From: Pseudomonadota bacterium
GTDB lineage: Bacteria; Pseudomonadota; Gammaproteobacteria; Burkholderiales; SG8-39
NCBI GenBank assembly: GCA_021848555.1
Contig: JAJZUN010000044.1
Span: forward strand, 1 to 11,603
Direction of reading: 5' to 3'
DNA length: 11,603 nt
Position 1 is the first letter of the stretch; each line of letters opens with the position of its first letter. The position numbers and the translations under genes were made by a program. Below the pieces are notes generated by a model. The model worked only from the letters and a program-made list of their open reading frames with translations. It was not told the origin of the DNA and did not search any database. Below are positions 1 to 7,071 of the stretch, in pieces.

Positions 1-663
1 GAGTATGCGACCAACTTCGGCGTGCAACTGCCGATCAGGCATCCGGCGATCACGCCGCCCATACTCAAGGACATTTTCTTTGGCGTGTACGAGTCCAAGG
101 AAGCCGAATTGGTGCAGAAGAAGCTCGCCGCCGATGACGTGGTGATGGAAGTCGGCGCCGGCATCGGTTTCCTCTCCGCCCTGAGCGCCAAAGTCGTCGG
201 CAGCGAGCGCGTATTCGCCTACGAGGCCAACCCGCAGTTGATGACCCTCATCAAGCAGGTCCACCAACTCAACCAGGTCGCGCCGACGGTGAGCAATGTG
301 CTGTTGGGCGAGGGCGAGGGCGAGTGCACCTTCTGGCTGGAAAAGGATTACTGGGCCTCCTCGCTGATCCAGGGCTCCAGCGACGCCACTCCCATACGGG
401 TCAGACAGATCGACCTCAATCAGGAAATCCGGCGCATCCGGCCCAGCTTCATGATTCTCGACATCGAGGGCGGCGAATACGAGTTTCTGCGCCATGCCCG
501 GCTGGACCCCATACGCAAGATGGTGATCGAAGTCCACCCTCACGTGCTCGGCTACACCCGCATCTCGGAAATGCTGGGCTGGCTGTTCGCCGCCGGCTTT
601 GCCCTGGACCTGGGCAATATGCGCAAGAACGTGTTCTATCTCTTCAAGGAGGCGGCGGCTTGA
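1..663 (+). CDS. FkbM family SAM-dependent methyltransferase (5' partial)
   Basis: The reading frame is open from the first base, so the gene probably starts upstream of the window; a GTG at position 22 is the first in-frame start codon but would clip the conserved N-terminal region. About 220 codons are visible. Motif I, VVMEVGAGIGF, lies near visible codons 47-57 and binds S-adenosylmethionine, followed by the acidic YEANP segment. The FkbM hallmark LDIEGGEYEFL is near codons 153-163. FkbM-fold enzymes generally O-methylate sugars or other hydroxyl groups, and in glycan loci they usually modify a glycan residue; the exact substrate cannot be read from the sequence. The stop codon overlaps the start of the next gene by four bases, so the two are translationally coupled. 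Family assignment is secure; the substrate is inferred only from the surrounding glycosyltransferases. Confidence 0.9.
   Translation, partial: EYATNFGVQLPIRHPAITPPILKDIFFGVYESKEAELVQKKLAADDVVMEVGAGIGFLSALSAKVVGSERVFAYEANPQLMTLIKQVHQLNQVAPTVSNVLLGEGEGECTFWLEKDYWASSLIQGSSDATPIRVRQIDLNQEIRRIRPSFMILDIEGGEYEFLRHARLDPIRKMVIEVHPHVLGYTRISEMLGWLFAAGFALDLGNMRKNVFYLFKEAAA
646..652 (+). promoter_or_regulatory. Strong ribosome binding site fixing a TTG start
   Basis: AAGGAGG lies inside the end of the FkbM gene, seven bases before the TTG at 660. It decides the start of the GT2 gene: the frame is open further upstream, but that part is only the out-of-frame shadow of the FkbM gene, and the GT2 homology begins right after this TTG. 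Confidence 0.85.
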
Positions 664-1622
664 GTCCGCTGCTCAGCCTGGTGGTGCCGGTGTACAACGT
701 GGCGCCTTTTCTCGAGCGCTGCCTGGATAGCCTGGCGGCACAGAACCTGGACGGCATGGAAATCGTGTTCGTCGATGACGGCTCCACCGACGACTGCCCG
801 GCGATTCTCGCCCGCTATGCCGCACGGCATGCCGAAATGCGCGTCATCCGCCAGGAAAACGGCGGCCTTTCCGCCGCACGCAATACCGGGCTGGATCATA
901 TACGCGGCGAGTATCTGGCCTTCGTCGATTCCGACGACTGGATAGCACCGGACTACTACCGCCGCCTGCTCGAACTCGCGCGCGCGAACCGTCTGGACCT
1001 GGCGCACGGCAATGCGATGTATCACTTCGAGGGCCGCCGCGAGGACCACCCCATTTATCGCGATGCCTTGCCCACCGGGGTCATGCCGGGCCGTGAGGTG
1101 CTGCGACGGCGCCTGGCGGCGAAGACTTTCCTGCACATGGTCTGGATGCACCTCTATAGTCGCGACTTCATCACCCGTCTGGGGCTGCGCTTCGTGCCGC
1201 GTCTGATCCACGAAGATGTGCTGTGGACCACGCGCGCGTTTCTCGAAGCCGGGCGCGTGGCTTACGACCCCACACCGGGTTATTTCTACCGCCAGCGCGT
1301 CCGGCCGCTGGCCGCGGACATCATGGACCAGCGCCTAGATGCCGTGATCGCGAGCTCGGTGCATAACGCGCGCGGCCTGGCCGAACTGGCTGCGCCGCTA
1401 AGTTCGGACCCCGAACTCCAAGGGCTGCTGCGCTGGCAATTGGTGGACGGCGCGCTGTCCATTTTTCACAAGCTGCGCAAAGTACACTCGCCCGAACTGC
1501 GCCGCAGGCTCTACCGCCAATTACGCCGCGACGGCGTCTACGCCCTGCTGTGGAACAACGCCACCAACACCGCGCAGCGCCGCCGCATCGCGCGCGCCTG
1601 GCTGAAAAGCTGGCTGGCATGA
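660..1622 (+). CDS. Family 2 glycosyltransferase
   Basis: A 320-residue inverting GT-A glycosyltransferase that would transfer a sugar from a nucleotide-sugar donor to the growing glycan at the cytoplasmic face of the inner membrane. The fold starts at once with SLVVPVYN (residues 6-13). VDDGSTD (38-44) binds the nucleotide, ENGGLSAARNTG (66-77) is the usual GT2 segment, DSDD (90-93) is the metal-binding DxD motif and HED (184-186) fits the catalytic-base region. The C-terminal third is basic and helical, without an obvious membrane segment. The TTG start is chosen because a seven-base Shine-Dalgarno sequence precedes it and the fold begins there. The start overlaps the FkbM stop (TTGA) and the stop overlaps the next ATG (ATGA). 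Donor and acceptor are unknown; WaaV/LgtA-like and O-antigen GT2 enzymes share this architecture. Confidence 0.93.
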   Translation: MSPLLSLVVPVYNVAPFLERCLDSLAAQNLDGMEIVFVDDGSTDDCPAILARYAARHAEMRVIRQENGGLSAARNTGLDHIRGEYLAFVDSDDWIAPDYYRRLLELARANRLDLAHGNAMYHFEGRREDHPIYRDALPTGVMPGREVLRRRLAAKTFLHMVWMHLYSRDFITRLGLRFVPRLIHEDVLWTTRAFLEAGRVAYDPTPGYFYRQRVRPLAADIMDQRLDAVIASSVHNARGLAELAAPLSSDPELQGLLRWQLVDGALSIFHKLRKVHSPELRRRLYRQLRRDGVYALLWNNATNTAQRRRIARAWLKSWLA

Positions 1623-2770
1623 CCCACTGTTACCAGGTCAACCTGCAAACCGGCTGGGGCGGGGGCGAAGTCTATACGGCTTTCTTCGCCCGGGCGCTGC
1701 TGCGACTGGGTATTCCCACGACCCTGTACGCGCACCCCGGCAACCCGCACTGGACGTCCCGCCTGCCCGCGCAATGCGCCGTCATCCCGGTGAAGGGCAT
1801 GGGCGACATCGCCGGAAGACTCGCCGGCCCAGCGAGCTGGCTGCTGTTCCACACCCCCGTGAAGCAAACGGAGCTTGCGCCGCTGCGCCGCGCCGGGCAT
1901 TTCTTGAGCGCCATCGCCCACATGCCGCTATACGGCCGCGATCCGCGCACGCTGCGCGCCTATGACCTGGTCTACGCGGTGTCGGCGCACGTCATCGACA
2001 GCCTGCATGCGGCCGGCATCGCCCGGGTTCACGCGGAAGCGCTGTGGGGCGTGGCCGATCTGGAGGGGCGCGGCGGCGCGGCGGATGCCCCCCTCTACGC
2101 CGCATCGCCCTACGACTGGGACAGGCGCAAAGGCCGCGACCGGCTCCTGTCCTGGATCTATCCGCTGTACGCGGCGCTGCGCCCGACGCGCCGGTACGTC
2201 CGCGCGCCCGGCATTGCCCTGGGCCTGGTTTCGCGGCTCACGCCAATTAAACAGTTTCCCTTGCTGTTCCGCCAGATTGCGCCAGTGCTCGCCCGCCATC
2301 CCGAATTCCGGCTGGAATTATTCGGCGCCGGCGGCTACGCCTCGGTGCGCGACCTGCGCCGGGCGCTGGCGCCTATCCACGAACGCGTGCGCTTCTGGGG
2401 ACAACAGCGCGACGTCGGCGCGGCCTACCGCAAGCTGGACTATCTGCTCGCCGGGCTGCCCGAGAAGGAGGCGCTGGGGCTCAACATCCTGGAAGCCCAG
2501 GCCTGCGGCACGCCGGTGCTTGCGGTCCGTGCCCGCCCCTTTACCGAGACCATCGCCGACAGCGTGACCGGCCTGTTCTACGACGATCCGCGCCAAGATG
2601 CCGGCGCCAGTTTCGACAAACTCCTGCAGCGACTCGCCGCGCAGCCTTTTCATATCTCTTCGGATCGCGCCCGACCTCACCTCGAACAGTTTTCCGAAGC
2701 GGCCTTCACCCAGCGCGTCGCGCGTTTGGCGGAGATCACGGCGCGGGCAATCGGCGCGCGCGCCGGATAA
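1619..2770 (+). CDS. Family 4 (group 1) glycosyltransferase
   Basis: A 383-residue retaining GT-B glycosyltransferase. The N-terminal acceptor domain opens with VNLQTGWGGGEVY (residues 7-19), the glycine loop seen near the donor phosphate in GT4 enzymes. The C-terminal donor domain begins around GLVSRLTPIKQFPLLF and contains EALGLNILE, where Glu284 and Glu292 form the E-x7-E motif, followed by ACGTPVLA. The ATG at 1619 shares bases with the GT2 stop codon; the frame is open 69 bases further upstream, but that part overlaps the GT2 gene and adds no family sequence. No strong Shine-Dalgarno sequence is seen, which fits translational coupling. The sugar added is unknown. The middle of the protein (about residues 140-200) matches nothing I recognise and may be a lineage-specific insertion. 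Confidence 0.9.
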   Translation: MTHCYQVNLQTGWGGGEVYTAFFARALLRLGIPTTLYAHPGNPHWTSRLPAQCAVIPVKGMGDIAGRLAGPASWLLFHTPVKQTELAPLRRAGHFLSAIAHMPLYGRDPRTLRAYDLVYAVSAHVIDSLHAAGIARVHAEALWGVADLEGRGGAADAPLYAASPYDWDRRKGRDRLLSWIYPLYAALRPTRRYVRAPGIALGLVSRLTPIKQFPLLFRQIAPVLARHPEFRLELFGAGGYASVRDLRRALAPIHERVRFWGQQRDVGAAYRKLDYLLAGLPEKEALGLNILEAQACGTPVLAVRARPFTETIADSVTGLFYDDPRQDAGASFDKLLQRLAAQPFHISSDRARPHLEQFSEAAFTQRVARLAEITARAIGARAG

Positions 2771-2777
2771 ACCCTTC

Positions 2778-3743
2778 ATGCTGCGCGACACCGTCATCCT
2801 CAACTATCGCAAGGGCTTCCCGCCGTTGAAGGAAGCGTTCGAACATATCGGCTACCGCGTGGTGGAAAACGCCTGGACGCCGGACGCGGATCTGCTGGCC
2901 AGAACGGAAACCTGCGTGGTCAACCTGTATGAGGCGATCCGCAGTCAGTGGTCTGCGCTGGGGCTCAAACGCCGTCTGAAACGAGCCGGCGTGCCGCTGA
3001 TCGGCCTGGACCGCGACGCCCCCTGGCACATGGGCATACGCTGGCGCCGTCTGGCTCTGTTCCGGCTGCTGCGCCCGCTGGACATCTATGCCAGCCATAC
3101 CCTGCAACCGACCTGGAATTTCGCGCCGGTCAAAATATACAGCGCGAACGCGGTCTGGGTGCGCAACTTCAATCTGCACGGCCACACGCTGGACGAGATG
3201 CGCGATCCCGCCTTTTACGAGTACGACGTGTCCTTTCTCGGCAACATGGACGGCCGGCGCTACAAGGAACACGCCGAGCGCGCGCGCTTCTTCGCCGAAT
3301 TGCGCCCCCGGCTGGATGCGCTGGGCATACGCCATTGCATCCGGCACTCTTCCGGAATCGGCGAAGACGAACAGATTCGCGTGATCCAGCGCTCGCGCAT
3401 CAACCTGTCGTATCGCTCCTCCTGCGACCACGGCGGCACGCTCTCCTGGGGCCTGCCGGAACGCTGTTACGGCGTGCCCGCAAGAGGCGGCTTCCTGCTC
3501 ACCGATCAACGCCGCCATGCCGCCGACGATTTCGATCCGGCCACGGAATGGGCCGGATTTACCGACTTGGACGACTGCGTGACCAAGATCCAGTATTGGC
3601 TTGCCCACTTCGAGGCTTCCCGCTGCATTGCCGAAGCCGCCCACGCGCGGGTGATGCGCGAGCACACTTACGAACGGCGGGCGCACAATCTGGTCGCCGC
3701 GGCCAAGCGCCTGAGCCGACCGGCGACGGATGCCTCAGCCTGA
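2778..3743 (+). CDS. CgeB-like glycosyltransferase (Glyco_trans_1_2 type)
   Basis: A 321-residue protein resembling CgeB/spore-maturation-type glycosyltransferases, a GT-B group with weak similarity to GT4. Visible hallmarks are a short N-terminal domain, the segment YEYDVSFLGNMDGRRY followed by a helix rich in Arg and Glu, an RSRINLSYR segment, a glycine- and proline-rich donor loop ending in ARGGFLLTDQ, and the C-terminal HTYERRAHNL near residue 296, typical of the domain's last helix. The start is the first ATG after the previous stop codon, seven bases away; the frame continues upstream only as a shadow of the GT4 gene. The Shine-Dalgarno sequence is weak. The likely role is adding one sugar to the glycan built by this operon. 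Family assignment is moderately firm; substrate unknown. Confidence 0.78.
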   Translation: MLRDTVILNYRKGFPPLKEAFEHIGYRVVENAWTPDADLLARTETCVVNLYEAIRSQWSALGLKRRLKRAGVPLIGLDRDAPWHMGIRWRRLALFRLLRPLDIYASHTLQPTWNFAPVKIYSANAVWVRNFNLHGHTLDEMRDPAFYEYDVSFLGNMDGRRYKEHAERARFFAELRPRLDALGIRHCIRHSSGIGEDEQIRVIQRSRINLSYRSSCDHGGTLSWGLPERCYGVPARGGFLLTDQRRHAADDFDPATEWAGFTDLDDCVTKIQYWLAHFEASRCIAEAAHARVMREHTYERRAHNLVAAAKRLSRPATDASA

Positions 3744-3754
3744 TATTCTCTTTC

Positions 3755-3760
3755 GAAGGT
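3755..3760 (+). promoter_or_regulatory. Ribosome binding site of the methyltransferase at 3766
   Basis: GAAGGT lies five bases before the ATG at 3766, inside the 22-base gap after the CgeB-like gene. This is the longest gap in the plus-strand operon and has room for independent translation initiation, but no terminator hairpin is visible in it. Confidence 0.6.
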
Positions 3761-3765
3761 AGACC

Positions 3766-4533
3766 ATGTTCAACTGGACCGCCCACTCCGCCGATCCTAA
3801 CCACGGCCCCAGCCTGGCTGGATGGTCCGATTATTACGCGTCGATCAGCAAGCTCGTGTTTCTGCCGGAGCTAGGCAAAGGCAAGACGCATCACGACTTC
3901 GTCCTCGACTTGCTGAATGTCAAAGGCCGCGTGCTCGATATCGGCATCGCCGAGCACACCCTCGAATACGTCACCAAGAGCAGCTGGTTCCATCTCAAGC
4001 TGCGCGCATTGGAGCCCGCCAACGAGGTCTGGGGCCTGGACATCAATCACGAGCTCATCGAATACGTGCGCGGACACTATGGGTGGGACAGGCTGATGAC
4101 CTACGATGCCACCCGGGAGCCGTTCAAGCGGGAGTATTTCGATGCGATCCATGCCGGGGACGTCATCGAGCATGTGGACAACCTCGGCGGCTTCCTCGCG
4201 TTCTGCCGGGACTCGCTGAAGCCCGGCGGCCAACTGGTCGTTTCGACGCCCAATCCGCACGCCTGGGAGTTCATCAAGCGCATCCGGCAACACGATTGCG
4301 TTCCGGCCAATCTGGAACATACCTGCTGGATCACGCCGCCTTCGATGAACGAACTGTGCCGCAGATTCGGACTGGAGTTCGAGGCCTCCTACTACCTCTG
4401 CGGGAAGCAGAAGACCCGGCGCGCCCGCTACCTGGGCCAGCGCTTCTATTTCAAGTTCCGCGATTTTCTCTGGTACGAGTTCCTCTGGGTGCTGAGAAAG
4501 CCCCGCGCCGACGCCGGTTCCGCGGCAGGCTGA
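3766..4533 (+). CDS. Class I SAM-dependent methyltransferase (Methyltransf_11-like)
   Basis: A 255-residue soluble methyltransferase. VLDIG at residues 56-60 is motif I, but the usual second glycine is missing: the loop reads GIAEHTLEY. An expanded stretch containing SSWFHLKL then leads to the acidic ribose-binding residue Asp92 in WGLDIN. DAIHAGDVIEHVDNLGGFL (126 onward) is motif IV, and LKPGGQLVVSTPNP is the strand and turn typical of Methyltransf_11. From memory, related proteins in glycan clusters show the same DIG-x-x-EH form, so the enzyme is probably active. The C-terminal 60 residues are rich in aromatic and basic residues (YLGQRFYFKFRDFLWYEF), possibly a membrane-surface or acceptor-binding segment. 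It probably methylates a sugar of the glycan; a nucleotide-sugar C-methyltransferase role cannot be excluded. Confidence 0.85.
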   Translation: MFNWTAHSADPNHGPSLAGWSDYYASISKLVFLPELGKGKTHHDFVLDLLNVKGRVLDIGIAEHTLEYVTKSSWFHLKLRALEPANEVWGLDINHELIEYVRGHYGWDRLMTYDATREPFKREYFDAIHAGDVIEHVDNLGGFLAFCRDSLKPGGQLVVSTPNPHAWEFIKRIRQHDCVPANLEHTCWITPPSMNELCRRFGLEFEASYYLCGKQKTRRARYLGQRFYFKFRDFLWYEFLWVLRKPRADAGSAAG

Positions 4534-4536
4534 GCG

Positions 4537-5508
4537 ATGCGCGCGAATATCGATTTCGTCACCTTCGCCGCGGACAACTACGCGGACTGGATCAGGCATT
4601 GGCTGTCCAGCGCCAGGCGCTCCAACCCGGAATCACGGCTGTATGTGTACGACGTTTCGGCGCAGCCTTCCGGCACCCTGCCTGCTCTGGTTGCCGGCTA
4701 CCCCGAGGCGCAGTGCATTCCGTGGCCGGAGCATCGCTGGCAGGCGCCGGACTGGGTTGCCGCAACCGATTTCCGCTTCTTCTGGCCGGGCTTCGACCTG
4801 CGCGACGAAATCAAATATCTTTCGCGCCGCTTGCGGGTCAAGCTGGGCAGCAGGAGGAAGCACGACTGGATGATAGACAAGCAGGCATTCGTCGCAAGCA
4901 AGCAATATTTCATCCGCATCTGCTGCCAGAAACCCTACATCATCCGCGACGCGCTGTCCCGCACCGACCGCGCCCTGGCCTATGTCGACGCAGACGCCGT
5001 CGTGCTCGAAAAGATACCCGGATATCCCGCCGCCGACAGCGACTTCGCCGTCACCGTAGTCGACCGCGAGCAGGTGCGTATCGGAGGGACGTGGGAACCG
5101 CCCGGACCGGACGGACCGCTGCCCGTGGTTCTGATCAATGCCGGGGTGATGTTCGCCAATCAGACCGCGGCAGCCAGAGGCTTGCTCGATCTTTGGATAG
5201 ACGAGATGTCCCGCGTCCGCCACGGGGCGTCGGATCAGACTGCGCTCGCGAACCTGATCTATCGCCATGCGCATGGGTTTGGCGCAAACGCCGCCAGCGT
5301 CAGGATAGCGACCCCTGCGGGAGACGTGGTCGTGGCCGGCCTGTCCTGCGCCCGCTACAATCAGGTGCGTATCGCACGCGACGGCAGCGGTATCGACGCC
5401 GCCGCGGCGATTGCCCATTTCGTCGGCTCCTGGAAGCAGCCGGAGCATAGCGAGCGGGTGGGTGCAACCATACGCCAGGCCTGGCAGCGGCGCGGCCTGG
5501 CCGAGTGA
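4537..5508 (+). CDS. Probable GT-A-fold glycosyltransferase (GT8-like), unassigned family
   Basis: A 323-residue protein that I do not assign to a named family. It looks like a metal-dependent GT-A nucleotide-sugar transferase. The N-terminus NIDFVTFAADNYADW resembles a first strand plus donor loop. ALAYVDADAVV holds a DxD-type motif (Asp151-Ala-Asp153) at the end of a hydrophobic strand. VVLINAGVMFAN (198-209) matches the N-(S/A)-G-V-M/L-x-x-N segment of GT8 and related enzymes. SDQTALANL (232-240) and HFVGSWK (294-300) match the late DQ and H-x-x-G-x-x-K metal- and phosphate-binding motifs. Residues 90-135 form a basic insert (LSRRLRVKLGSRRKHDW) that may contact the acceptor. The gene starts three bases after the methyltransferase stop. 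The fold assignment is inference from motif order; product and substrate are unknown. Confidence 0.68.
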   Translation: MRANIDFVTFAADNYADWIRHWLSSARRSNPESRLYVYDVSAQPSGTLPALVAGYPEAQCIPWPEHRWQAPDWVAATDFRFFWPGFDLRDEIKYLSRRLRVKLGSRRKHDWMIDKQAFVASKQYFIRICCQKPYIIRDALSRTDRALAYVDADAVVLEKIPGYPAADSDFAVTVVDREQVRIGGTWEPPGPDGPLPVVLINAGVMFANQTAAARGLLDLWIDEMSRVRHGASDQTALANLIYRHAHGFGANAASVRIATPAGDVVVAGLSCARYNQVRIARDGSGIDAAAAIAHFVGSWKQPEHSERVGATIRQAWQRRGLAE

Positions 5509-5512
5509 AAAT

Positions 5513-5518
5513 GAGGGG
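5513..5518 (+). promoter_or_regulatory. Ribosome binding site of the epimerase gene
   Basis: GAGGGG lies five bases before the ATG at 5524 in a 15-base gap. It supports that ATG rather than the out-of-frame ATG at 5511. Confidence 0.65.
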
Positions 5519-5523
5519 ATCGC

Positions 5524-6465
5524 ATGCGTAGTTGCCTGATCGGCGGCGCTGGTTTGATCGGCTCATATCTGACCCCGGTGCTGCGCGCGAGCGGCCGCGA
5601 GGTGGTGATCCTCGACCCGCGGGCACCGCGCGATCGGCTGCCCGGCGTCGACCATGTGGCCGGGCACTATGAGGACGCGGATCTGTTCGCCCGCACGCTG
5701 GCGGGCTGCGACGAGTGGATAGACCTGGCCTATGCCACCCAGCCCAAGACCAGCTTCGAAGACCCGGTGCACGATCTGCTGGGCAATGTGCCGGCCGCGG
5801 TCGCGCTGTTCAAACGCGCCCTGGATAGCGACCGGTTGCGCCGCCTGCTGTTCGTCTCCTCGGGCGGCACGGTGTATGGCCCGGTCGCACACTGGCCCAT
5901 CGCGGAAACGGCCCCGACCCTGCCGATTTCTCCCTATGGCATCACCAAATTGACCATAGAGAAATACGCTTTCATGTTCCACCGCACTCACGGCCTGCCG
6001 GCGCTGGTGGTACGCCCGGGGAATGCCTACGGCCCGGGCCAGGCGCCATTTACCGGCCAGGGATTTATCGCCACCGCCATCGGCTCGGCCCTGCGCGGGG
6101 ACCCGGTTCCGGTATTCGGCGGCGGCAACACCGTGCGGGACTACCTCTATGTGGAGGATCTCGCGCGCGGCATCCTGGCAGTGCTCGACCGGGGCGAAGC
6201 CGGCGAAGCCTATAACCTCGGAACCGGCGTCGGCTTGAGCAATATGCAGGTGCTGGAAGCGCTTACGCCCATCGCCCGCGGCCACGGCCGTGCAGTGACC
6301 GTCGATCACCAGCCTGGGCGCGGTTTCGACGTGCCCGTCAACGTGCTCGATATCGGCAAGGTCAGGCTGGCCACCGGATGGCAGCCGCTCATGCCTTTCG
6401 CCGAGGGCCTGGCGCGAACCTGGGATGCGATCGCGGCGACGTTTTCCCCGACATCACCCGGCTAA
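5524..6465 (+). CDS. NAD-dependent sugar epimerase/dehydratase (extended SDR)
   Basis: A 313-residue extended short-chain dehydrogenase of the UDP-glucose 4-epimerase (GalE/WcaG/WbpP) type, acting on a nucleotide sugar in the cytoplasm. GGAGLIG (residues 7-13) is the NAD-binding glycine motif and Asp31 in VVILD favours NAD over NADP. FVSSGGTVYG carries the catalytic serine region (112-116), and Tyr138-x-x-x-Lys142 in SPYGITK is the catalytic pair. VVRPGNAYGPGQ, VFGGGNTVRDYLYVEDLA and AYNLGTG are the usual substrate-side motifs of 4-epimerases. Length is slightly below the typical 320-340, with no missing motif. It probably makes a donor sugar used by the neighbouring transferases. Whether it is a 4-epimerase, a 4,6-dehydratase or a reductase cannot be decided from the sequence; epimerase is the likeliest. 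Confidence 0.88.
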   Translation: MRSCLIGGAGLIGSYLTPVLRASGREVVILDPRAPRDRLPGVDHVAGHYEDADLFARTLAGCDEWIDLAYATQPKTSFEDPVHDLLGNVPAAVALFKRALDSDRLRRLLFVSSGGTVYGPVAHWPIAETAPTLPISPYGITKLTIEKYAFMFHRTHGLPALVVRPGNAYGPGQAPFTGQGFIATAIGSALRGDPVPVFGGGNTVRDYLYVEDLARGILAVLDRGEAGEAYNLGTGVGLSNMQVLEALTPIARGHGRAVTVDHQPGRGFDVPVNVLDIGKVRLATGWQPLMPFAEGLARTWDAIAATFSPTSPG

Positions 6466-6467
6466 GC

Positions 6468-7070
6468 ATGCGCATACTCCTAGGCAAGCTGCTGCATTTC
6501 TTCCTGCGCCCGGCGCGCCCCAGGCTGCCGAACGGCGAAGTGCGCCTGCACCTGGGCTGCGGCAAGATCGACCATCCCGGCTTTGTCAATATCGATGCGC
6601 TGCCGCGGCGCAACGTCCATTACGTACAGGCCGTCGATCGCCTGAACCGCTTCCGCGACAACAGCGTCGACCTGGTCTATGCCTGCCATGTGCTGGAGCA
6701 TTTCAGCCATCTGCAGGTGCCTGCGGTGCTCAGGGAATGGGGACGCGTACTCAAGCCGGGCGGAAAGCTGTGCCTGTCGGTGCCGGATTTCGACCGCCTG
6801 CTCGACATCTACCGCGACAACGGCAGCGATGCCGAGATCATCCTCAACGCGCTGATGGGGGGACAGGAGTACGCCTACAACTTTCACCGCGTGATTTTCA
6901 CCCGGAACTATCTCGAAAAATTGCTGCTGCAAGCCGGATTTCGCCGGGTGCAGGCATGGACCCCGGACGATGGCGGCACCGGCCACGATGTCAACGACTG
7001 GTCACGCCGGCCGCTGCTGGTCGATGGACGGCCGTATCCGGTCAGCCTGAACCTGGAAGCGGAAAAATAG
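6468..7070 (+). CDS. Small class I SAM-dependent methyltransferase
   Basis: A 200-residue methyltransferase. VRLHLGCGKIDHPGFVNID (from residue 25) is motif I in the form common to small glycan-locus methyltransferases, with Gly30-Cys31-Gly32. VDLVYACHVLEHF (67-79) is motif IV, and WGRVLKPGGKLCLSVPDF the following strand. The protein ends PYPVSLNLEAEK, the usual C-terminus of this subgroup, so it is complete. A hydrophobic, basic N-terminus (ILLGKLLHFFLRPARPRL) precedes the domain and could touch the membrane, but it is too short to call a transmembrane segment. The ATG is three bases after the epimerase stop (TAA, then GC) with no clear Shine-Dalgarno sequence, so it probably depends on translation from upstream. 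It likely methylates a sugar or phosphate of the glycan. Confidence 0.85.
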   Translation: MRILLGKLLHFFLRPARPRLPNGEVRLHLGCGKIDHPGFVNIDALPRRNVHYVQAVDRLNRFRDNSVDLVYACHVLEHFSHLQVPAVLREWGRVLKPGGKLCLSVPDFDRLLDIYRDNGSDAEIILNALMGGQEYAYNFHRVIFTRNYLEKLLLQAGFRRVQAWTPDDGGTGHDVNDWSRRPLLVDGRPYPVSLNLEAEK

Positions 7071-7071
7071 G

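Noticed and set aside
324..1622. Long GT2 reading starting at 324 (432 residues)
   Set aside because: The first 112 residues overlap the FkbM gene in another frame and show low-complexity Arg/Pro/Gly composition; the fold and ribosome site begin at 660.
2736..3686. A 316-codon minus-strand open frame opposite the CgeB-like gene
   Set aside because: No recognisable domain, and the opposite strand encodes a protein with family motifs and operon spacing.
3822..5450. A 542-codon plus-strand open frame over the methyltransferase and GT-A genes
   Set aside because: Arg/Pro-rich sequence with no motifs, entirely overlapping two well-supported genes; a GC-rich shadow frame.
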